64,000 bases of DNA, taken from the NCBI RefSeq assembly GCF_003054445.1, contig NC_042508.1, positions 434,001 to 498,000 on the forward strand. The letters run 5' to 3'. Positions 12,021 to 20,994 of the stretch are shown here, one piece after another; position 1 is the first letter of the stretch, and each line of letters opens with the position of its first letter. This stretch comes from Pichia kudriavzevii. Taxonomy: Eukaryota; Ascomycota; Pichiomycetes; Pichiales; Pichiaceae. The translations under genes and the position numbers were made by a program. The notes beneath the pieces were generated by a model. That model had not been told where the DNA came from, did no database searches, and saw only the letters and a program-made list of their open reading frames with translations.

Positions 12021-12302
12021 TGTAACTGCAGGAAATGTATCTAACTCACAGTTTATGTCTACTCTCGATGTGATGGGACGGTAGTCAAACTAAAGTAACT
12101 GCACAATAAAGTCCTCGACACATTCAGGGAAGAAAAATGGAAACGAAAACAAATCTCAGATCTTGTGCATGTTTTTTTTTTCCAGCGGTGTTCATTCAAC
12201 GAAGGAATACATTCGTTGTATTTGTTCCATTTGGGTACTGTTATTTTTTCCATGTCTATTTGAATAGTGATCCCTTCAGTTACAAAGTTGTCTGGACATA
12301 AT
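12021..12302. promoter_or_regulatory. Shared divergent promoter of two mannosyltransferase genes
   Basis: A 282 bp spacer separates the start codons of the GT32 gene (minus) and the GT71 gene (plus). It contains a T-run of about 9 at 12172-12180 and no open frame I believe. Frames extending into it from either side begin at non-ATG codons. Confidence 0.5.
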
Positions 12303-14483
12303 ATGGGCTCAGCGGAATCACTGTCATCTGCTCCTACCCGCTTTTCGGGCAGGATATCACGCTTGACGCGTAGACGTACTAGGATAATCGTTCTCATTGG
12401 TGTTATGTTGACGATTGTCTCTGCATTTTACTACTTTGCCCCGGGAAACAATTTCGCAAGCTTAAAGCTAAGTAAAGGAACTGAGTCAGAAGGTGGTATG
12501 TTTGACAAGTTGTTTGACATCGACGCCGTCAACAGGTACCTAAGCAATGCAAACAAAGAAACAAAAAAATTGGAGAAAGAAAACGAAGTTAAAGGAGCTC
12601 AACTTCAAGTGAAAATCAACGAAGAACAAGAAGCCCTATTGAATAATGCTGAAGAACTTAGAAAGCTATATTTTAATTCTGATCATAACGGTATTATCAA
12701 TTTTGGCTCCACTGGTAACATGGGTAAACCTGAGTTGAATATCCTCAAAAATAAAGATTCTAAGAATAAACTACAAGAGCTTCTTCATGATGGCAAGGAT
12801 GGTAAAACCTCTAATAATAAAGAAGAGCCAGGTGGAGACAGAAGTATACCTTTGACTGATGAAATCCTGCCTGATGAAGATGCCTTTGCTAAAATTGATA
12901 CTGAGCAGCTAATCAAAGGTGACCTAACATTCCAGAATTTCTTTGGTCAAATTTTGAAGTTGATTTCTAAGAACCATTTATCGTTCCCTCTAGAGCGTCG
13001 TATGAAACTAAAAGACGGTAAACCGATTATTGATGAAGTTTTCTTTTTTGAGCAATCTTACGATAGGTTAAGTGAGCATGACTTGTATGGCTTATTCGAA
13101 TTTCCCCAAAACTTTATTAGTGATTTGAAATTGAAGCATGAGAACGTTGTTAGGGGCATTCCTGATGTTGTTCCACATTTTTACAAGGGTGATGGTTATG
13201 TTACTGTTGGTGGTGGAATCTATTCATGGTATGCCTTACTAGGTATTGAAACCCTTAGAAAAGTCGGTTCTAAATTACCAGTTGAAGTGTTTTTGCCAGA
13301 GCTTAAAGATTATGAGTTTGAATTTTGTGAGGTTATTTTGCCTAAACTAAACGCAAGATGTATTGAAATGTACAAGATTTTTGGTGCTCAAAGTTTACAA
13401 GATTTTGATGTCCAAGGTTATCAATACAAGGCTTTTGCATTATTGGCATCATCTTTTGAGAATGCATTTTTATTGGATTCAGATTCTTATCCAGTTACCA
13501 ATCCAGATCCCCTATTTGAGTCGGAACTTTATAAAGAATATCAGATGATCACATGGCCAGATTTTTGGAGGAGAACTGTTTCTCCTTACTTCTACGAGAT
13601 TTCAAACACTGAAATTGGTATGGTTCCAGTTAGACACCTGAATGATTTTTTTGTCAACCCTAAATATTTGGAATACAAACAAGGTGATGACATTGTTGTT
13701 GGTGCTACTTACCATGATCGTGCTGGCACTATACCAGATTGGACTACAGAATCTGGTGAGATGTTAATAAACAAACGTAAGCATTTTAGGACATTGATTT
13801 TAGCATTATATTACAACTATGATGGACCATATGGTTACTACCCATTATTATCCCAAGGTGGTGCTGGTGAAGGTGATAAGGAGACTTTTGTTGCTGCCGC
13901 TAACTTCTATGGCTTGAAGTGGTACCAGGTCAACAAAAAGTGTGAAAGACACTTTGGTTGGTACAATGATGAGCAAAATTATGAGCATTCTACAATTGTC
14001 CAGTATGATCCAATTTCTGATTACGACTTGCTACAAAAATCCCGTGAAATGTATAGGAAAGACGTTGAAACTGCTGGCGATAGTTATGAATATAACTATG
14101 ATAAATATTTCCTTGATTTCTTCACTCCTGATGCTCTTAATCCAATGTTTTACCATGTGCATGATCCAAAGATGAACCCATTCAAAATCATGGAAAAGAA
14201 ATGGACCGAAAACTTGGACGGTAAAAAGATTCGTAATGTCGCAGAAGATTTCCCACGTGTTCACTTTGATTTAGAGCTCTTCCTCTGGGGTACGATTAAT
14301 CATTACATGTGTGATACATCGACCAACTTCCGTGCTTTCGATGGTCAGGACAAAACTGAGTTATGTAATAAATTTATGCCTGATCAGTTGGCATACTTAA
14401 AATTCAGTTCTCAGAAGATCTTCGATGCTTATAAATCTGAAAACTATCAGGAACAAATTAAAGGTGGTCGTGACTGGACCTGA
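12303..14483 (+). CDS. Mnn2/Mnn5-type alpha-1,2-mannosyltransferase (GT71)
   Basis: GT71 mannosyltransferase of the Mnn2/Mnn5/Mnn1 group, which adds alpha-1,2-mannose branches to the mannan backbone in the Golgi. The frame is open from 12267, but that codon is GTG; the first ATG, at 12303, gives 726 residues. A basic cytoplasmic tail (RLTRRRTR) precedes a signal-anchor at about residues 28-45, then a coiled stem (about 70-230) and the catalytic domain (about 270-720). Visible family features are G-G-G-I-Y-S-W-Y-A, an acceptor-domain stretch ending in F-L-L-D-S-D-S-Y-P-V (D-x-D motif), M-I-T-W-P-D-F-W-R-R-T and Q-G-G-A-G-E-G-D-K-E-T-F. Its divergent neighbour is a GT32 mannosyltransferase, suggesting co-expression in outer-chain synthesis. 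Mnn2 and Mnn5 cannot be separated by eye. Confidence 0.87.
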   Translation: MGSAESLSSAPTRFSGRISRLTRRRTRIIVLIGVMLTIVSAFYYFAPGNNFASLKLSKGTESEGGMFDKLFDIDAVNRYLSNANKETKKLEKENEVKGAQLQVKINEEQEALLNNAEELRKLYFNSDHNGIINFGSTGNMGKPELNILKNKDSKNKLQELLHDGKDGKTSNNKEEPGGDRSIPLTDEILPDEDAFAKIDTEQLIKGDLTFQNFFGQILKLISKNHLSFPLERRMKLKDGKPIIDEVFFFEQSYDRLSEHDLYGLFEFPQNFISDLKLKHENVVRGIPDVVPHFYKGDGYVTVGGGIYSWYALLGIETLRKVGSKLPVEVFLPELKDYEFEFCEVILPKLNARCIEMYKIFGAQSLQDFDVQGYQYKAFALLASSFENAFLLDSDSYPVTNPDPLFESELYKEYQMITWPDFWRRTVSPYFYEISNTEIGMVPVRHLNDFFVNPKYLEYKQGDDIVVGATYHDRAGTIPDWTTESGEMLINKRKHFRTLILALYYNYDGPYGYYPLLSQGGAGEGDKETFVAAANFYGLKWYQVNKKCERHFGWYNDEQNYEHSTIVQYDPISDYDLLQKSREMYRKDVETAGDSYEYNYDKYFLDFFTPDALNPMFYHVHDPKMNPFKIMEKKWTENLDGKKIRNVAEDFPRVHFDLELFLWGTINHYMCDTSTNFRAFDGQDKTELCNKFMPDQLAYLKFSSQKIFDAYKSENYQEQIKGGRDWT

Positions 14484-14587
14484 TGATTCTACGCTTGGAT
14501 TTCCTACTTTACTTTATATTTCTCTGTGTATGTACGTATACTGGTTCGTCACTTTATTGGTATAGGGCTCTTTTTCATTGCCACGCG

Positions 14588-14593
14588 ACGCGT
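14588..14593 (+). promoter_or_regulatory. MluI cell-cycle box (ACGCGT) before SLD2
   Basis: The sequence CCACGCGACGCGTC at 14581-14594 contains a perfect ACGCGT and an overlapping CACGCGA, 114-125 bp before the SLD2 ATG. ACGCGT is the binding site of the G1/S factor MBF (Mbp1-Swi6). Replication-initiation genes are common MBF targets, so G1/S expression is inferred. Confidence 0.6.
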
Positions 14594-14706
14594 CTTTGGA
14601 TATCAACCGTTAAATTGAATCGACACTTGGGATACAAAAAGTTGTTGGAAAGAGGAAAGTGCTAGGAGCTTCGTATATAAATATTAGCCATTCAATTGTG
14701 GAACAA

Positions 14707-16332
14707 ATGTCAATAGATGTCAAAGAAAAATACTATTTATTACGGAAGTACTCCCACTACCTAAAAACCGAGCTAAAGGCGTTTACTGGGAAAAAGGTGA
14801 CCAAGGGAAGTTCAGTGGAAAATAAACTTCGAGTCTATAGGAAACTCAGGAAATTAATCCACTACGTTGATGACGAGCTAAAAGGTAAAGTTGAGCAAGA
14901 AAAGAAGATAATCAAACAGGTTGACAATTATTATGAGTATCTTGAATCTAAAATCAGCAAAAGTCTCAATGGACAAACAGAGCTGTCAACGTCAACCAGA
15001 GGGAAAACTAAACAAGTTTCTCATCATGAACAACCACCTGGAAACAAACAGGTGAACCAAGAATCCATTGAAACTGATGAGGATGATGAAGAAATCACAG
15101 AAGTTGGGCCTACGCCTCAACTCAATGGGAGAGTATTAACAATATTTGACATACAAACATCGCCGGAAAAAATCGAAATGTCTCCAATGAAAGGTGTCCC
15201 AAAGTTAAACCTTGGGATACAATTGGAAGCACCTCAGGAAGTAGAAATGTTTAAGACTCCAACGAAACCTGTGAAAACTCTTGACCTTGGCTTTGGGTCT
15301 TCCTCCAGAAAACTCACATTCGATAAGATTGATATAGCCGATGATGACCTTGTAAAGGATACGGTACCGGCTAAATCGAATATGCAACCAATTCATGAAA
15401 CGCCAAAGTACTTGAAAACTCAATCCACCAAACTAAACCATTTTGACTATGTGATGATTGATGATAATTGGAGTGAAGATGAGTTTGACGATGGTTTCAC
15501 TGACACAATGGCCCCTTTAGGCCGGGGGAATGACGACAAGCACGAGAATGATACACCCAAAAAACATTTTTTAGAACTCAGCTTCTCTGATTCGGAGCTA
15601 TCAACATTGAGTTACATAGAACCAAGTCCTATAATTAAGAGAACAAGTGGACGTTCTTTGTTTGAATTACATAAAGATGTGGTTAATCTCAAACGTAATT
15701 TGACCGACCTACAGGAGCTTGCTGGTTTGGAATCGGATCATAATGAGCTAAATAAACAAGATGAACCAGTCTTACAAACTGTGGGGTATGATGAATATAA
15801 ACTAGATGAAAAACCCAAAGAAGCTGATGAAGCAGATCAGAATTTGGTTTCAGGTGAAAGTACACATGTAAGCAGTCCAACAAAAGATAACACCTTATTT
15901 AGGGAAAACATAGTTAACGTATTCGATCCACACTACAAACTAAGGAATAAAATTAAAACTATCAAAAGATCCACCAGAAGGGCAAAGTTACATAGTGATA
16001 AAATAAGCATACACGATGATCTTGAAGAGATAGACATCCATGCACTTGCATTTGGAAAGCGTAAGTTAAACTTTGATGAGGGTCAAAGCTGCGACAGTGC
16101 AAAGGATCATTCTAAATCAGAAACACCACATAAAAGAAGTTCTGATATATATACTTCCGACGAAGACGACGAACTTTATGAAAGAAAAGACATTGCTCAA
16201 CTGGAGAAAGAGTTAGAGGTGAAAAATAAAGGGAAAGGATTTAAGGGTAAGCACCCATTATCTAATAATTTTGTCCGTCTTAAAATTAATAGAGGCAGAC
16301 GTGGAAACAGTCGTTTTAAACGTAGGCGTTAA
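14707..16332 (+). CDS. SLD2: DNA replication regulator Sld2
   Basis: Likely Sld2/Drc1, which after CDK phosphorylation binds Dpb11 to load the GINS-containing pre-loading complex at origins. The open frame extends to 14659, but that codon is GTG; ATG at 14707 gives 541 residues. Support: an N-terminal helical, basic region, the block V-G-P-T-P-Q-L-N-G-R-V-L-T-I-F-D, which closely matches the G-P-T-P-Q-x-x-G-K-x-x-S-I-F-D repeat of S. cerevisiae Sld2, and a basic C-terminus ending in N-R-G-R-R-G-N-S-R-F-K-R-R-R. At least nine S/T-P sites are present (for example T-S-P-E-K, M-S-P-M-K, K-T-P-T-K, E-T-P-H-K), as expected for a CDK substrate. An MCB element lies just upstream. It ends 51 bp from UTP15, which converges on it. 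The match is to short motifs, so confidence is moderate. Confidence 0.78.
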   Translation: MSIDVKEKYYLLRKYSHYLKTELKAFTGKKVTKGSSVENKLRVYRKLRKLIHYVDDELKGKVEQEKKIIKQVDNYYEYLESKISKSLNGQTELSTSTRGKTKQVSHHEQPPGNKQVNQESIETDEDDEEITEVGPTPQLNGRVLTIFDIQTSPEKIEMSPMKGVPKLNLGIQLEAPQEVEMFKTPTKPVKTLDLGFGSSSRKLTFDKIDIADDDLVKDTVPAKSNMQPIHETPKYLKTQSTKLNHFDYVMIDDNWSEDEFDDGFTDTMAPLGRGNDDKHENDTPKKHFLELSFSDSELSTLSYIEPSPIIKRTSGRSLFELHKDVVNLKRNLTDLQELAGLESDHNELNKQDEPVLQTVGYDEYKLDEKPKEADEADQNLVSGESTHVSSPTKDNTLFRENIVNVFDPHYKLRNKIKTIKRSTRRAKLHSDKISIHDDLEEIDIHALAFGKRKLNFDEGQSCDSAKDHSKSETPHKRSSDIYTSDEDDELYERKDIAQLEKELEVKNKGKGFKGKHPLSNNFVRLKINRGRRGNSRFKRRR

Positions 16333-16383
16333 GCGTAGATATTTATATTTATACATTTCAGGAGCTATTATAGAATAAAGAGT

Positions 16384-17886
16384 TTAAGCACTGAGTAATT
16401 CTAGCATACCAATTATACGTTCAGCATCTTGAGCTTTTCTGATCTCAACTTCAACTCTTTTCTGAAGACTTAAAACAATCTCTTCCAATACTGGTTTTCT
16501 AGAAATCAAATCGTCGTACATCTCCAAAATACATACAATATAATCGGTGATTATATTAACGTTTCTGGGATCATCCAGTGATTTCAAACACCAAGTCAAT
16601 AAGGGTTCCAATGAAGTTTCATCCCTATTAGCTAATGCCACCCGAATTTTACCTTTTTTCTTCAACTCTTCAAGGCATGTAACTGTAGCTTCCCTTTCTA
16701 TACCTTCTTCCAAGGCACTATTAAGTGCATCGGACCAACGAAACGCATTCAAATCCTTTTCAAAGGGCTTTAGTTTCTTATATTTAACCTTCTCATCAAC
16801 AATATGATGTTCTCCCTCACCTTTGAATTCAGCACCACGAATCATCCTTGCAAATGCATGTGACTTGTCGTTTTTCTGTTTGTTATTAGTACTGTTTATA
16901 TTCTCATTGGCATTTTTTCTCGTCCTGATAGTTAGTAGCCCGGAGTTTAAACCAACAACCAGGTGTTTGAAATCTGGAGAGACACCACAGCTCAAAACAC
17001 CAGAACCAAATTTCCAGCCAAATTTGACATCCCAGTTTGGAGTACTTGTATCAAAAGCCTTGACATGGCCATCAACAGAACCGACCAGAATACCCCTTTC
17101 ACCTGCGCTACTTAGGCAAGTGACGGTTTTATTAAAATTATGCAAGGTTTTTGATAGTTTACCAGCAACCATATCCCAATGTTTGACAACACCTTCTCCC
17201 GCTGATAGTATATTCGTTGAGTTTGTAGACAAAAGATCTTCGACAGGAGATTGTTGATTAAACTTAATAATTGGATCACTACCACCTACCCTGGTATCGA
17301 ATATACGAAGATAATTATCATAACAACCTGTTGCAATTAAATTCGGAGAAGATGGAATAAAAACACCAGCTCTAATATAGTCATCATGGTTGTTAAAAGT
17401 TATGATTGGTTTTTGGGATTGGGAGATATCATATAGTCTAGCAACCCTGTCATCAGAACAGGTTAACATTTGGGTGTTTATGGTTGGGTGGAATTTAGTG
17501 ATATGTGTGGGATGAGAAGAGGGTGTGATCGTTACAAGCAAAGTTCTCGGGTGATGTGCATCAAATATTTGAACTAATCCTGAAGCATCACCAGCTACTA
17601 ACAACTTACCATCGTTTCTAAATTCCCCACAGTATACAGTGTCCTTGAATCTAGTAAAGTTTTTAACAACTTTTCTGGTTTTGGAAGAGAAAACTTGTAT
17701 CCTAGTAGAAGAGGTGACTGCAAAATCGTGTGGACTATTTGGATCGAAATGAATATGTGTAATTGCGTTATGTTCTTTGACAAGTTGTGAACTTGTAAAG
17801 CCTTTCCAGAACTTTTGCTCTGGGGAAATTTGGGTCGGCACAGATGGATTCCTTGCCAGTACAACTCTTTCTCTATTTGCCGACAT
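16384..17886 (-). CDS. UTP15: U3 snoRNP / small-subunit processome protein Utp15
   Basis: Component of the UTP-A (t-UTP) subcomplex of the SSU processome, needed for early 18S pre-rRNA processing and coupled to rDNA transcription. The 500 residues have an N-terminal WD40 propeller (about 35-330; blades visible at H-I-H-F-D-P-N-S-P-H-D-F-A-V-T, Y-C-G-E-F-R-N-D-G-K-L-L-V-A-G, I-T-K-F-H-P and L-I-A-T-G-C-Y-D) and a C-terminal helical UTP15_C region (about 355-495). S. cerevisiae Utp15 is 513 residues. It converges on SLD2. Nucleolar location is expected. Confidence 0.94.
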   Translation of the reverse strand: MSANRERVVLARNPSVPTQISPEQKFWKGFTSSQLVKEHNAITHIHFDPNSPHDFAVTSSTRIQVFSSKTRKVVKNFTRFKDTVYCGEFRNDGKLLVAGDASGLVQIFDAHHPRTLLVTITPSSHPTHITKFHPTINTQMLTCSDDRVARLYDISQSQKPIITFNNHDDYIRAGVFIPSSPNLIATGCYDNYLRIFDTRVGGSDPIIKFNQQSPVEDLLSTNSTNILSAGEGVVKHWDMVAGKLSKTLHNFNKTVTCLSSAGERGILVGSVDGHVKAFDTSTPNWDVKFGWKFGSGVLSCGVSPDFKHLVVGLNSGLLTIRTRKNANENINSTNNKQKNDKSHAFARMIRGAEFKGEGEHHIVDEKVKYKKLKPFEKDLNAFRWSDALNSALEEGIEREATVTCLEELKKKGKIRVALANRDETSLEPLLTWCLKSLDDPRNVNIITDYIVCILEMYDDLISRKPVLEEIVLSLQKRVEVEIRKAQDAERIIGMLELLSA

Positions 17887-17994
17887 GTCTGGTTTCGAAT
17901 GTTATGTCTATCAGGCAAACAAGCAAACGAATCTATGTGTTGATGAATAAAAGCTAATGTTCTTTTCAACAGGAACTTTTAAAATAAGAGAAAT

Positions 17995-18042
17995 TAAAAA
18001 ATAAAATTTGGAAAATAAAAATTTGGAAAATAAAAATTTTTC
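17995..18042. repeat. A/T-rich short tandem repeat, 15 bp unit
   Basis: About three copies of AAAATAAAAATTTGG run through 17995-18042, between UTP15 (start 17886) and the SRAP gene stop. The last copy ends in a TTTTT run. Probably a simple-sequence expansion; as A/T-rich DNA with AAATTT cores it may also serve the UTP15 promoter. Confidence 0.6.
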
Positions 18043-18051
18043 ACTATAATC

Positions 18052-18900
18052 TTATTCCGCTTTGGGAATTTTAGGTCTCTTATTCTTTTCACCATCGCCA
18101 TCATTAGAAGACCTCTTCTTTGAGTTGGCAGTTTTTGCTTTAGTTTTGAAGAAGTTAAGTATAAGGTTTCTCTGTGGCAACACATAACTCTTGTCATCAG
18201 ACCTGCTGTCGCCGACATTTCTATCCACAGCATACCATTCGAGAGCTTCCCTGCTAGAATGGTTTTTCTTGTTCAATTCTAATGCAGTCTCTATGTCAAC
18301 GGCCGGATCGATCCATTTTTGGAAACTTTCATCTTGCGGTTGCAAGACAATAGGCATTCTAGGATGCAACCACTTAAGGTAGTCAGGAGCATCGTCTGTT
18401 ATAACCGTAAACGATCCGGTCTCCTCGGTGTCATTGTCCAATTTTCCATGGCTGAACAAACCGGCAAGAAACATTAATTCACCATCTTCTCTTTTGATAT
18501 AGTATGGTTTCTTTATTTTATCATGTGTCCATTCGTAATATCCCAAAACGGGAACTGCACATCTGTTATTCACATTGCTTTTCCATGTTGAGAGGCTTGT
18601 CAAGTTTTCAACTCTGGCATTAAATGTACTCCCTACTTTCCTTCTTAAGTCCGATCTTGTTTTGACCCATTTGGGTATAAGTCCCCATCTCATATACTCT
18701 ATGTAGCCGTTTATATCACCACTTTTGTCTGCAGTTTTGCTCGTAAGGATGAATACCGGAACAACAGCAGTTGGTCCGATATTATATTGATGAGCCGTTC
18801 TTTTTTCAGAATATACGACTTGGTCAACATGCAGATTCTGTCGACCAAAGTACTCAGGTAAGGTAGTAGGAGCAATAGGTAAGGCATAGCGGCCACACAT
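18052..18900 (-). CDS. SRAP-domain abasic-site processing protein (HMCES/YMR114C family)
   Basis: SOS-response-associated peptidase family protein. Members shield abasic sites in single-stranded DNA by forming a thiazolidine DNA-protein crosslink through Cys2 after removal of Met1. The 282 residues begin MCGRYALP, giving the required Cys2. Other SRAP motifs are present: S-T-F-N-A-R-V-E-N-L (Asn/Arg of the active site), G-Y-Y-E-W-T-H (catalytic Glu), and L-H-P-R-M-P-I-V (active-site His). A lysine-rich C-terminal tail (K-K-R-S-S, K-N-K-R-P-K) is a likely nuclear localisation signal. S. cerevisiae YMR114C is longer (368). MGR3 lies next to it as in S. cerevisiae (YMR115W), divergent here. Confidence 0.93.
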   Translation of the reverse strand: MCGRYALPIAPTTLPEYFGRQNLHVDQVVYSEKRTAHQYNIGPTAVVPVFILTSKTADKSGDINGYIEYMRWGLIPKWVKTRSDLRRKVGSTFNARVENLTSLSTWKSNVNNRCAVPVLGYYEWTHDKIKKPYYIKREDGELMFLAGLFSHGKLDNDTEETGSFTVITDDAPDYLKWLHPRMPIVLQPQDESFQKWIDPAVDIETALELNKKNHSSREALEWYAVDRNVGDSRSDDKSYVLPQRNLILNFFKTKAKTANSKKRSSNDGDGEKNKRPKIPKAE

Positions 18901-19106
18901 GTTGGGATTTCTCGTTAGATAGATTGGATAGACCCTTGGAGCAAAAAAAAAAGGCCTATTTTATTCGACCTATTTCGATCAAGTTTAGTCCAAGGGGCAA
19001 ATTGCGTTTCTCGCCAATCCAGTCACAAGTTGTTCTATTGTAACAAGTTGTTCTTTAACTGTTATAATGTTTAGTCTGGTATTAAATTACAAAGTATTTA
19101 CAAGCT

Positions 19107-20744
19107 ATGCTCTCCAGTACTACGTCGTTGAGTAGATTGTCTTTGAGGAGAAGTGGGGTGCTTTCTTTGTTTAGGAATCTCAGGCATTATAGTGATGCCA
19201 CGCCGGAAGATGTCAAGAAACAAGCTTCACTGAACCAGTTTCAAAAACAGACTGAAAATGAAGCAAGCAAAGAAAGGGCTAACCCTCCTGTATTTTTCCA
19301 ATCGGATAAACCACCTCCGGAGGTTTTCAAAGACAAGACTCTTGAACAACCAAAGAAAGAACCGGTTTTAGCTGGCTATGAAGATGTCAAGCAATCAAAG
19401 GCTATAACGGTGATAGTTTATACCTTAGCGCTTCTATCAGTTGCATTTATATTTAGTGACCTTATAGAAGCTGTGACTCCAGCAAACACCGACTATATCT
19501 CTGAGGAGGTCCTTGAAATTATCTCCAAGGCTATCGAAGCTGAATCGGATAAGAATATTGCTAAGGCAATTTCGTATTACATCCAAGCGTTAAAACAATT
19601 GGATGAGGAAGAAAGTGAACATATCACACCATGTTACACCTCTTGTTGTGTCAGAATTGCACAACTTTATGAACATGAAAAAAAGTTTGAAAAAGCCATT
19701 GCTATATACAAAGAAGTTGCAGATAGTTATTTGAACGCATTCACTCATAGAGACGATTTTAAGACTCTACAGGAAGACAAATCATTTGATTTTGCAATCT
19801 TAAGGTCCTTAACTGTTGCAATCAGATATGCTTATTTACTCAATGAAAAAAATAACAATGACGCAAGAGAGCTTTTGATGTTTAACATCATTGAAGCTCA
19901 GAAAAGAGTGATTGAAGCATATCCACCTTTTATGTCTGTCTTGAACGATATAAATAACAGGAATATTCTTGACATTATCACTTCAGAGTTAGAGCAAAGC
20001 ATCTTACATCTTCCAAAAAGTGAACAAGAAGCAATCATCAAAAAGAATTCTGAAACTCCCATTGAATTGCCCTTGTTCACGACCGAGCAGACGCCTGAAA
20101 ACAAAATATTAGGATTGAATGTTAAGGCCTGGCCTGTATTCACCAGAGTGTTGATAAATGCCAAAGATTTGTATGTGAATTTGAGTGTAGAAGCTAATGA
20201 TCTGAGTTCTGCAATTTCCAATTTAACCAACAATTCAATCATTATTCAAAGATGTTTTGATCATCCTTCGAGGTTAGCATTAACCTTGACTAAACTTGGG
20301 GTTGCTTTGCAAATGACATACCAAACATTAAATAAGGATTTTCCAGTAGGTAAGGAGATCGAAATCGTTCAGGATAACAGTCCAGTCAAAGTAGATTTGA
20401 GTGATCCGCAATTGAAAGATTATGTTCTAAACACAACAAGAGCAGAATCGAGCAGGATCTTTACGAAAGTCCTTTCTTTATGTGAAAATATGAAGAAACA
20501 AGAAAAGCTTATAAAATCCAACCATCTTGGACAAGGTGTTGAGCAATGGGAGGCTATGTTCAAACCTGCTTTGGACAGATCTGAAATGGTTTCCTCTGCA
20601 TCTCTAGGATTGCTCAATTTACAAAACGGCAATACGAGTGAAGCTCTGAAGCTGTTAAGAAGAGCGAAGGTATTAGCTACTAAATTACACGATGACGACT
20701 ATATTACCGATATCAATGATTGGATCAGTAAGGTCGAAAACTAA
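19107..20744 (+). CDS. MGR3: i-AAA protease adaptor subunit Mgr3
   Basis: Inner-membrane adaptor that, with Mgr1, delivers substrates to the Yme1 i-AAA protease facing the intermembrane space. The 545-residue protein has an arginine- and serine-rich mitochondrial presequence (about 1-30), a single transmembrane helix at about 99-118, and a TPR-like helical domain beyond it (about 125-540). S. cerevisiae Mgr3 (YMR115W) is 501 residues. The order SRAP gene-MGR3 matches YMR114C-YMR115W, which strengthens an assignment that rests on topology and overall resemblance rather than a catalytic motif. Confidence 0.82.
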   Translation: MLSSTTSLSRLSLRRSGVLSLFRNLRHYSDATPEDVKKQASLNQFQKQTENEASKERANPPVFFQSDKPPPEVFKDKTLEQPKKEPVLAGYEDVKQSKAITVIVYTLALLSVAFIFSDLIEAVTPANTDYISEEVLEIISKAIEAESDKNIAKAISYYIQALKQLDEEESEHITPCYTSCCVRIAQLYEHEKKFEKAIAIYKEVADSYLNAFTHRDDFKTLQEDKSFDFAILRSLTVAIRYAYLLNEKNNNDARELLMFNIIEAQKRVIEAYPPFMSVLNDINNRNILDIITSELEQSILHLPKSEQEAIIKKNSETPIELPLFTTEQTPENKILGLNVKAWPVFTRVLINAKDLYVNLSVEANDLSSAISNLTNNSIIIQRCFDHPSRLALTLTKLGVALQMTYQTLNKDFPVGKEIEIVQDNSPVKVDLSDPQLKDYVLNTTRAESSRIFTKVLSLCENMKKQEKLIKSNHLGQGVEQWEAMFKPALDRSEMVSSASLGLLNLQNGNTSEALKLLRRAKVLATKLHDDDYITDINDWISKVEN

Positions 20745-20994
20745 GTAGATACATATGTATATGTATATGTATACATATGTTGTTGTATATAGTATTAAAA
20801 TAATAGTATTTTCTGGTATAATTTGATAACGGGGTAAAAACGAAGAGATGTGTCGATATGGAAAACGAATTAGAAGAAAGGATGGAAAAAATACAACTAG
20901 GAATACAAAATCCCGATAGAACCGGGCATAAAAGGAAACTAAACTTGTTTCTCTTCAAAGGCAAAAAAAAATAAAATGGAACTTCCAGATCCAG

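Noticed and set aside
12059-12397. Minus-strand frame over the start of the GT71 gene
   Set aside because: It lies antisense to a clear signal-anchor coding region and has no recognisable similarity.
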